Shown here one piece after another: positions 1-5,309 of a DNA stretch of 7,837 nucleotides (position 1 is the stretch's first letter; each line of letters begins with the position of its first letter). The position numbers and the translations under genes were made by a program. The notes under the pieces are model-generated. The model saw nothing but the letters and a program-made list of their open reading frames with translations, ran no database searches and was not told the origin of the DNA. This stretch comes from Actinomycetales bacterium (GTDB lineage: Bacteria; Actinomycetota; Actinomycetes; Actinomycetales; BWSM-131), in the NCBI GenBank assembly GCA_030149025.1, contig JASBSH010000336.1, positions 1 through 7,837 on the forward strand, read 5' to 3'.

Positions 1-424
1 GGCGGCGGCGTGGGTGCACGGCGGTCCCCGACCGGCTGACCCGATCGTCCTCGTGACCGAGACCACGGGGCCGCGCTCCGTCCCGGAAGGCACGCGGCTG
101 AGCGTGAGCCCGCTGGCGCAAGGTGACGTCGTCCAGGTGAACGGTCTTCGCCTGACCTCCCCACTGCGAACGGCGGTTGACCTGGCTCGTGTCGGGTCCG
201 GTCCGGCCTCTCGTGCCGCGTTCCGCTGGCTGTTGCGCCAGCACGTCAAGCCGCCGGAGGTGCGCGCTGCACTCGGCGAGCAACCGCGATATCCCGGCAA
301 TCGGGTTGCCCGAGAAAGGCTTCGGGCATTCCTGCGGTCCGAGGACGACAGGCACCTCTGGGCCGCGGCCGTCAGCCGCTCAGCGCCCCGGTCTCCTGCT
401 GCTTGTCGTTCCGGCTGCCGGTGA
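1..424 (+). CDS. 3' part of an AbiEi-antitoxin-like hypothetical protein (truncated by window edge)
   Basis: The open frame enters from the left edge (reading from base 2) and ends at TGA 422-424, so the N-terminus is outside the window. The visible part begins AAAWVHGG and contains a block ending in NGLRLTSPLRTAVDLAR, then a helical stretch ending RERLRAFLRSED. From memory, this pattern (an 'AAxWxxG' start, a beta-rich segment, then 'G..vTsPlRTAvDLaR') is common in actinobacterial proteins annotated as type IV toxin-antitoxin AbiEi-family antitoxin-like or simply hypothetical. Roughly a fifth of its codons (27 of 123 before the rel overlap) end in A or T, against none of the first 32 codons of secF, which suggests an accessory gene. 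The last 53 bases overlap the 3' end of rel on the other strand, so the final 17 or so residues are constrained by rel. No toxin partner is visible. Function is not known; the family assignment is tentative. Confidence 0.5.
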   Translation, partial: AAAWVHGGPRPADPIVLVTETTGPRSVPEGTRLSVSPLAQGDVVQVNGLRLTSPLRTAVDLARVGSGPASRAAFRWLLRQHVKPPEVRAALGEQPRYPGNRVARERLRAFLRSEDDRHLWAAAVSRSAPRSPAACRSGCR

Positions 425-2810
425 TGCGGTACACGTCGAAGACGCCGTCGATCCGGCGTACTGCGGCGAGCACGTGGCCGAGGTGCGTGGGGTCGCCCAT
501 CTCGAAGGAGAAGCGCGACAAGGCAACTCGGTCGCGCGACGTCGTCACGGATGCGGACAGGATGTTGACGTGGTGGTCCGACAGCACCCGCGTCACGTCG
601 GCGAGCAGGCGCGAACGGTCGAGCGCCTCGACCTGGATCTGCACCAGGAAGACGCTGCCGGAGTTGACCGACCACTCCACCTCGACGATCCGGTCGGGCT
701 GGCTGAGCAGGCCGGCGGCGTTGCCACAGTCCTTGCGGTGCACCGAGACTCCGTGCCCGCGCGTGACGAACCCCATGATCGGGTCGCCCGGAACCGGTGT
801 GCAGCAGCGGGCCAGCTTGACCCACACGTCATCGACGCCCTTGACGACGACACCCGGGTCGCCGGTGCGTGGACGACGAGTCCCCGGCACCGTGGGGATG
901 GTCGCCTCGGCGAGGTCCTCCTCCTGCGCGTCCGCCCCGCCGAGCGCGGCCACGAGCTTCGTGACCACCGACGCGGCCGAGACGTGCCCCTCGCCGATCG
1001 CCGCGTAGAGAGCGGACACGTCGCCGTAACGCAGCTCGGTGGCCAGCGCGACGAGCGACTCGTGCGACATGAGGCGCTGGATCGGCAGGCCCTGCTTGCG
1101 CATCGCCTTGCCGAGCGCGTCCTTGCCCTGCTCGATCGCCTCCTCGCGGCGCTCCTTGGAGAACCACTGGCGGATCTTGTTGCGGGCCCGCGGGCTCTTG
1201 ACGAAGGTGAGCCAGTCGCGACTGGGACCGGCGGTCTCGATCTTGGAGGTGAAAACCTCGACGACGTCTCCGTTGTCGAGCGTCGACTCCAGCGGCACGA
1301 GGCGCCCGTTGACCCGCGCACCCATCGTTCGGTGCCCCACCTCGGTGTGGACGGCGTAGGCGAAGTCGACCGGTGTCGAGCCCGCCGGCAGCGCGACGAC
1401 GTCGCCCTTGGGCGTGAAGACGTACACCTCACGGGCGTTGATCTCGAACCGCAACGAGTCGAGGAACTCGCCGGGATCCGACGTCTCCCGCTGCCAGTCG
1501 AGCAGCTGCCGCAGCCACGCCATGTCGTTGACCGACCCGGTGTCGCCGGCGTCGCTGCGGCCCGCGGCGGCGTCCTTGTACTTCCAGTGCGCGGCGACGC
1601 CGAGCTCGGCGCGGCGGTGCATCAGGTGCGTGCGGATCTGGATCTCGACCGGCTTGCCCTCGGGCCCGATGACCGTCGTGTGCAACGACTGGTACATGTT
1701 GAACTTGGGCATCGCGATGTAGTCCTTGAACCGGCCGGGCACCGGGTTCCATCGCGCGTGCAGGGCACCGAGGACGGCGTAGCAGTCGCGCACCGTATCC
1801 ACCAGCACGCGAACGCCGACCAGGTCGTAGATGTCGGCGAAGTCCCGGCCACGCACGATCATCTTCTGGTAGACGGAGTAGTAGTGCTTGGGCCGGCCGG
1901 TGACGACGGCGCGGATCTTGGCCGCCCGCAGGTCCGCCGCGACCGTCTCGCGGACCTGCGCCAGGTACTCCTCGCGGGCGGGAGCGCGCTCGGCGACGAG
2001 CCGGACGATCTCCTCGTAGATCCCGGGGTACAGCACGGCGAACGAGAGGTCCTCGAGCTCCCACTTGATCGTGTTCATCCCCAGCCGGTGGGCCAGCGGG
2101 GCGTAGATCTCGAGCGTCTCGCGAGCCTTGCGGCGTGCCGACTCCGGCGACACGTAGCGCCAGGTGCGGGCGTTGTGCAGCCTGTCGGCGAGCTTGATGA
2201 CGAGCACGCGGATGTCCCGCGCCATCGCCACGACCATCTTGCGGACGGTCTCGGCCTGCGCGGCGTCCCCGTACTTGACCTTGTCGAGCTTGGTGACGCC
2301 GTCGACGAGCATCGCCACCTCGTCACCGAAGTCGCGGCGCAGCATCTCCAGCGTGTACGGCGTGTCCTCCACCGTGTCGTGCAGCAGGGCGGCGGCCAGC
2401 GTCGCCGTCGTCATGCCCAGGTCGGCGAGGATAGTCGCCACCGCGACCGGGTGCGTGATGTAGGCGTCGCCGCTCTTGCGCCGCTGCCCCCGGTGCGCGA
2501 GCTCGGCCGTCTCGTAGGCGCGCTCGATCAGCGACAGGTCAGCCTTCGGGTGGTTGGACCGCACGCTCCGAAGCAGCGGTTCGAGGACCGGGCTGGTGGG
2601 CTGCGCGGTGCGGCCGAGACGAGTCAGTCTCCGGCGGAACCGGACGCCGCCACCTTGGGTGTCGCTACCGGCCGCCGGTTTGGACGCGGGCGCTGAGGCC
2701 TGCGGGACGCCGGGAGGCGGCACCGCGGGGACGGCCGCCTTGGCTGCCCCGGACTGCCGCTGCTCGGCAGGCGCAGCCGCGACCGCAGACGCACTTGCGT
2801 CGTCAGCCAT
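372..2810 (-). CDS. rel: Bifunctional (p)ppGpp synthetase/hydrolase Rel (RSH family)
   Basis: This 812-residue cytoplasmic enzyme transfers pyrophosphate from ATP to GDP or GTP to make (p)ppGpp in starvation, and hydrolyses it again. About 75 Ala/Pro-rich residues come first. The HD hydrolase domain follows, with H120, the intact HDTVEDT motif (144-150) and KLADRLHN (206-213). The synthetase domain has GRPKHYYS (305-312), YDLVGVRV (328-335), RFKD (360-363), KFNMYQSLHT (369-378) and EIQIRT (389-394). The RFKD form is the one known from bifunctional Rel rather than from monofunctional RelA, and the intact HD motif agrees. A TGS domain (about 460-522), a helical region, a Cys-containing domain (ARCCTPVPGD from 667, HRKDC from 691) and a C-terminal ACT domain (about 720-797) complete the ribosome-sensing half. 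The ATG start is chosen because GGGAGGTG lies 4 bases upstream. The length is usual for actinomycetes (M. tuberculosis Rel is 790). The gene probably has its own promoter, since the globin gene separates it from apt. Confidence 0.97.
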   Translation of the reverse strand: MADDASASAVAAAPAEQRQSGAAKAAVPAVPPPGVPQASAPASKPAAGSDTQGGGVRFRRRLTRLGRTAQPTSPVLEPLLRSVRSNHPKADLSLIERAYETAELAHRGQRRKSGDAYITHPVAVATILADLGMTTATLAAALLHDTVEDTPYTLEMLRRDFGDEVAMLVDGVTKLDKVKYGDAAQAETVRKMVVAMARDIRVLVIKLADRLHNARTWRYVSPESARRKARETLEIYAPLAHRLGMNTIKWELEDLSFAVLYPGIYEEIVRLVAERAPAREEYLAQVRETVAADLRAAKIRAVVTGRPKHYYSVYQKMIVRGRDFADIYDLVGVRVLVDTVRDCYAVLGALHARWNPVPGRFKDYIAMPKFNMYQSLHTTVIGPEGKPVEIQIRTHLMHRRAELGVAAHWKYKDAAAGRSDAGDTGSVNDMAWLRQLLDWQRETSDPGEFLDSLRFEINAREVYVFTPKGDVVALPAGSTPVDFAYAVHTEVGHRTMGARVNGRLVPLESTLDNGDVVEVFTSKIETAGPSRDWLTFVKSPRARNKIRQWFSKERREEAIEQGKDALGKAMRKQGLPIQRLMSHESLVALATELRYGDVSALYAAIGEGHVSAASVVTKLVAALGGADAQEEDLAEATIPTVPGTRRPRTGDPGVVVKGVDDVWVKLARCCTPVPGDPIMGFVTRGHGVSVHRKDCGNAAGLLSQPDRIVEVEWSVNSGSVFLVQIQVEALDRSRLLADVTRVLSDHHVNILSASVTTSRDRVALSRFSFEMGDPTHLGHVLAAVRRIDGVFDVYRITGSRNDKQQETGALSG

Positions 2811-2814
2811 GGCT

Positions 2815-2822
2815 CACCTCCC
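2815..2822 (-). promoter_or_regulatory. Ribosome-binding site of rel
   Basis: Read on the minus strand the sequence is GGGAGGTG followed by AGCC and the ATG at 2810-2808. It is a near-ideal Shine-Dalgarno match and fixes the rel start. Confidence 0.85.
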
Positions 2823-2831
2823 GCAGCTTCT

Positions 2832-2847
2832 ACGGGATCCGTCCCGT
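2832..2847 (-). promoter_or_regulatory. Small inverted repeat in the rel leader
   Basis: ACGGGA (2832-2837) and TCCCGT (2842-2847) are perfectly complementary around a 4-base loop. The element lies about 10 bases upstream of the rel ribosome-binding site. It could fold as a 6-bp hairpin in the rel mRNA leader or act as a small protein-binding palindrome. Function is inferred only; a stem this short can occur by chance in GC-rich DNA. Confidence 0.35.
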
Positions 2848-2853
2848 GGATGA

Positions 2854-2885
2854 AGTCTACGTACCTCTGGGGTTACCTCGTACAA
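2854..2885 (-). promoter_or_regulatory. Possible rel promoter (weak)
   Basis: On the minus strand TTGTAC (2885-2880) could be a -35 element. TACGTA (2863-2858, spacing 16) or TAGACT (2859-2854, spacing 20, matching TAnnnT) could be the -10. This is the most AT-containing part of the gap and lies 45-75 bases upstream of the rel start, a sensible place. Neither hexamer is close to consensus, and actinobacterial promoters are hard to call by eye. The wider gap 2811-3048 holds nothing else recognisable apart from the 12-bp repeats. Confidence 0.25.
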
Positions 2886-2922
2886 CGCACCGGACGGTGT
2901 AGCAGTCCCGGCGCGAACACGC

Positions 2923-2971
2923 TTGGTGATCATGCGGCTCCGCTGCGGTGCCCACCCCTTTGGTGATCATG
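2923..2971 (+). repeat. Two identical 12-bp direct repeats TTGGTGATCATG
   Basis: TTGGTGATCATG occurs at 2923-2934 and again at 2960-2971, 37 bp apart. Each contains the palindrome TGATCA. The reverse complement of the 10-bp core, CATGATCACC, is found on the far side of the globin gene at 3471-3480. The copies lie between the divergent starts of rel and the globin gene. They could be operator sites or members of a dispersed intergenic repeat family. Confidence 0.6.
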
Positions 2972-3048
2972 GAATCCCGCCACCTACCGACGTGGAGGAG
3001 TGGCGGGGCCACCGATCCAGTGCCGTCCCGATGTCGTCCGGTTCCACC

Positions 3049-3444
3049 ATGGCACTCATGCGAACGGTCTACGAGGCGGCCGGCGGCAGCGACCGCCACG
3101 GCTACCCCCCCGCCCACGTGGAGCGGCTCGCTGCGTACTGGGGTGAGGCCCTCGGCGGCCCGAACTCCTTCACAGAGCGCTATCGCAACGGAACGACCGT
3201 CGTCCGGATGCACAGCGGCAACAGCGTGCACGAGGAGATGGACCGACGAGCCATCGCCTGCTTCGACGAGGCGCTCGTGGACACCGGGCTCGCACCTGGC
3301 GCGCAGTTGCGGGACGTTCTGCACGACTACTTCGCATGGGCGACCACAACGACGATGGCTCGCTACCACCGGTCGGCCGACGACCGGCCGGAGGGCCCGC
3401 AGATCCCCCGTTGGTCGTGGAGCGGACTCATGGACAGCTGGTGA
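3049..3444 (+). CDS. Group II truncated haemoglobin-like globin, apparently missing the helix B-C region
   Basis: The frame encodes 131 residues from ATG 3049; ATGs at 3031 and 3058 are also possible. No start has a good Shine-Dalgarno site at proper spacing, so the start is uncertain. Family signs are YEAAGG at 8-13, HVERLAAYWGEALGGP at 23-38 (the helix E and 'YWGGP'-like region of group II truncated globins), VVRMHSGN at 51-58 with H55 as the probable haem-binding proximal (F8) histidine, EEMDRRAIACF at 62-72, HDYFAWATTTT at 92-102 (helix H), and a tail ending IPRWSWSGL. Such proteins bind haem and O2, NO or peroxide; the substrate here is unknown. From memory, full-length relatives have about 25 residues between the YEAAGGSD start and the HGYxPxHVERL segment. 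Here the two are joined directly and in frame. That would remove helix B and the C/CD corner, so the haem pocket may be incomplete. About 13% of codons end in A or T, which supports real coding. It lies opposite to the flanking apt and rel and so is probably a separate transcription unit. Confidence 0.7.
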   Translation: MALMRTVYEAAGGSDRHGYPPAHVERLAAYWGEALGGPNSFTERYRNGTTVVRMHSGNSVHEEMDRRAIACFDEALVDTGLAPGAQLRDVLHDYFAWATTTTMARYHRSADDRPEGPQIPRWSWSGLMDSW

Positions 3445-3480
3445 TCACGGCGGCCGGGGTGGCGGGATCCCATGATCACC
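3440..3480. repeat. Inverted repeat GGTGATCA / TGATCACC downstream of the globin gene
   Basis: GGTGATCA at 3440-3447, overlapping the globin stop codon, is matched perfectly by TGATCACC at 3473-3480 with 25 bases between. The right arm extends to CATGATCACC, the reverse complement of the motif found twice upstream of the globin gene. It lies between two convergent genes and could contribute to termination, but the long spacer and absence of a T-run make it a poor intrinsic terminator. Confidence 0.5.
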
Positions 3481-3521
3481 GCGGGGGTTAAGTCAGCGCG
3501 GGGGGGAATCACCGCGGGGGT
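3475..3521 (+). repeat. 14-bp direct repeat ATCACCGCGGGGGT, two copies
   Basis: ATCACCGCGGGGGT is present at 3475-3488 and 3508-3521, offset 33 bp. A related GCGCGGGGGGG tract lies between them (3497-3507). The first copy overlaps the GATCA inverted repeat. The 107-bp gap between the convergent globin and apt genes is thus almost entirely short repeats with no coding sign. Confidence 0.6.
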
Positions 3522-3533
3522 CAGAGGTCGGCC

Positions 3534-3567
3534 GTCAGACCGCGAGGACCGTCAGACCGTGAGGATC
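3534..3567. repeat. 17-bp tandem duplication across the apt stop codon
   Basis: Unit 1 (3534-3550) is GTCAGACCGCGAGGACC and unit 2 (3551-3567) is GTCAGACCGTGAGGATC, with 15 of 17 bases identical. Unit 2 contains the last codons and the TGA of apt. Unit 1 is a copy lying just after the stop and would read VLAV-stop in the same layout. GTCAGAGG at 3520-3527 may be the remnant of a third unit. Confidence 0.6.
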
Positions 3568-4115
3568 GTGTGCACCGGACGGCCGGCGAGCTTGGACCGC
3601 CCGCCGAGGAACGACAGCTCGAGCAGGAACACCACGGCGACCACCTCGGCACCGGTTCGCTCGATGAGCTCGCACGCCGCTGCGGCGGTCCCGCCGGTGG
3701 CGAGCACGTCGTCGACGACGACGACGCGGGCGCCGGGTGAGAAGGCGTCCGACTGCACCTCGATCTCGGCGGTGCCGTACTCCAGGTCGTAGCTGATGCC
3801 GATCGTGTCACCGGGCAGCTTGCCCACCTTGCGCACCGGCACGAAACCCGCGTCCCTGTGCAGCGCGATGGGTGCACCGAGGATGAAACCCCGTGCCTCC
3901 ACACCAGCGATCGCGTCCACCGGACCGCTCACGACACCGGCCATCCCCTGGACGACGGCACGGAACGCCTCGTGATCAGCGAGCAGCGGCGTGATGTCCT
4001 TGAACACCACACCGGGCACCGGGTAGTCGGGGACGTCGCGAAGGCGGGACTGCACGAGATCTGCGAGTGCGCCGTCCACTACGCCGTTCACCACTCCGTC
4101 CGTCGTACCGGCCAT
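3552..4115 (-). CDS. apt: Adenine phosphoribosyltransferase
   Basis: The 187-residue cytoplasmic enzyme converts adenine and PRPP to AMP and pyrophosphate in purine salvage. The family signature is clear: YPVPGVVFKDITPLL at 31-45, GVEARGFILGAPIA at 71-84, RKVGKLPGDT at 95-104, and the PRPP-binding loop VVVVDDVLATGGT at 131-143 with its adjacent acidic pair. Length is normal for Apt. The frame stays open upstream into secF, but ATG 4115-4113 is preferred because it follows the secF TGA by one base and gives the expected domain start. There is no strong Shine-Dalgarno site, so translation is probably coupled to secF. The first 15 or so residues are a poorly conserved, Val/Gly-rich lead-in. In many actinomycetes the next gene is rel; here the repeat-rich gap and the globin gene intervene. 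Confidence 0.96.
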   Translation of the reverse strand: MAGTTDGVVNGVVDGALADLVQSRLRDVPDYPVPGVVFKDITPLLADHEAFRAVVQGMAGVVSGPVDAIAGVEARGFILGAPIALHRDAGFVPVRKVGKLPGDTIGISYDLEYGTAEIEVQSDAFSPGARVVVVDDVLATGGTAAAACELIERTGAEVVAVVFLLELSFLGGRSKLAGRPVHTILTV

Positions 4116-4116
4116 C

Positions 4117-5307
4117 TCAGCGCTTCTTGCCGCGGGACCTGCGCTTCGGCTGGTTCCGCTGGCCGCCGCCGTAGGTGGGTGCCGTACGCAGCGTGCGTGT
4201 CGGCGTCCCGGACTCGTCCTCGTCCGCGGTGAGCAGCGCGGTGCCGCCACCGGAGCCGGACGCACCCGACCCGGCGACAAGAGCCGTCGCGCCTCCGCCT
4301 GCGCCGGCACCAACCCCGCTCTGCACGGCCTTGGCCCGTGCCCGCTCGACGCGCTCGGCCTGCTCCCGGACTCGCGGGTCGCGCTTGGTGTGGAGCCACA
4401 CGAAGAAGCCCGGGGCGATGAAGATCGAGGAGAACGCGCCGACCAGGGTGCCGACGAACAGTGACAGGGAGATGTCACGCAGGGTGCCGGCCCCGAGCAG
4501 GAACGCACCGATGAACAGGATGGACGCGACCGGCATCGCCGCCACGATCGAGGTGTTGATCGAACGGACGAGGGTCTGGTTCACCGCGAGGTTCACTGCC
4601 TCCGCGAACGTCCTCCTCGTGCTCGAGTAGATGTGGTCGGTGTTCTCACGGACCTTGTCGAACACGACGACCGTGTCGTACAGCGAGTACGCGAGGATCG
4701 TCAGGAAGCCGATCAACGTGCCCGGCGTGACCTCGAACCCGGTCAGCGAGTAGATGCCCGCGGTGAGGATCATGTCGTGCACGAGCGCGATGAGCGCCGC
4801 GGCTGCCATGTCGAACGTTCGGAAGTAGATCGTGATCATCACCGTCACGAGGACGAGGAAGATCACGAGACTCATCAGGCCCTTGCTGGTGATGTCCTGC
4901 CCCCAGCTGGGACCGACGTACGACGACGTCACCGCCGAGGGGTCTACGTCGTAGGCCTTCGCCAGGTCCTCGCGCAGCGACTCGGTCTGCTGGTTGTTGA
5001 GGCGCTCGGTCTGGATCCGGACGCTGTCGCCGCCGATGGCGGTGCCGCGCGGGGGTTCGGCGTCGGGGAACGCGTCGCGCACGACCTGCTCGCCGACTCC
5101 CGGGTCCGCGGTGGTCGTCCCGACGACGCGGAACTCCGACCCACCGCGAAACTCGATACCCGGGTTGAGCTGCAGCGTGGCCAGCAGGACGAGCGAGATG
5201 ATGGAGAGCGACGTCCCGATGATCGCGTAGCGCTTGAAGTTGCCGACGAAGTTGAACGACTTCTTGCCGGTGTAGAGGTCGTTGCCGAACTCGGCGAAGC
5301 TGAACAC
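4117..5307 (-). CDS. secF: Protein translocase subunit SecF
   Basis: This 396-residue inner-membrane protein pairs with SecD to drive late steps of Sec export using the proton gradient. The layout is typical. There is a short cytoplasmic start, TM1 about 27-46, GIEFRGGSEF at 50-59, and an external P1 domain to about 143 ending in VGPSWGQDITSKG. Five more membrane segments follow (about 144-162, 167-187, 195-216, 248-272, 280-305). The conserved AYSLYDTVVVFDKVREN is at 206-222; D211 occupies the place of the TM4 aspartate implicated in proton coupling in E. coli SecF. A basic, Gly/Ser-rich tail of about 90 residues (306-396) ends QPKRRSRGKKR. The start is GTG at 5307-5305, supported by AAGGAGGA six bases upstream inside the end of secD. 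The gap to secD is 2 bases and to apt 1 base, so all three should be on one message. Confidence 0.97.
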   Translation of the reverse strand: MFSFAEFGNDLYTGKKSFNFVGNFKRYAIIGTSLSIISLVLLATLQLNPGIEFRGGSEFRVVGTTTADPGVGEQVVRDAFPDAEPPRGTAIGGDSVRIQTERLNNQQTESLREDLAKAYDVDPSAVTSSYVGPSWGQDITSKGLMSLVIFLVLVTVMITIYFRTFDMAAAALIALVHDMILTAGIYSLTGFEVTPGTLIGFLTILAYSLYDTVVVFDKVRENTDHIYSSTRRTFAEAVNLAVNQTLVRSINTSIVAAMPVASILFIGAFLLGAGTLRDISLSLFVGTLVGAFSSIFIAPGFFVWLHTKRDPRVREQAERVERARAKAVQSGVGAGAGGGATALVAGSGASGSGGGTALLTADEDESGTPTRTLRTAPTYGGGQRNQPKRRSRGKKR

Positions 5308-5309
5308 GC

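Noticed and set aside
361..370. GGCCGCGGCC palindrome just past the rel stop as a terminator
   Set aside because: It has no loop and no following T-run, and it lies inside the left-hand coding frame. Short GC palindromes are common in this composition.
177..2696. An 839-codon open frame on the plus strand opposite rel
   Set aside because: It is a by-product of the extreme third-position GC of rel. The translation is rich in Arg, Asp, Val, Gly and His with no domain, and rel on the other strand is unmistakable.
2994..3020. GGAGGAG at 2994-3000 as the ribosome-binding site of the globin gene
   Set aside because: No start codon in the globin frame lies 5-12 bases downstream. The GTGs at 3000 and 3020 are in other frames, and the first in-frame ATG (3031) is 30 bases away. 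It may be a relic of an earlier start.
2857..3369. A 170-codon minus-strand frame opposite the globin gene
   Set aside because: The plus-strand frame has clear globin motifs and good codon bias. The minus-strand product matches nothing I recognise and overlaps the rel promoter region.
2923..3521. The repeated GATCA and GCGGGGG motifs as a CRISPR array
   Set aside because: The repeats are only 10-14 bp, mixed in orientation and irregularly spaced, with no cas genes nearby.
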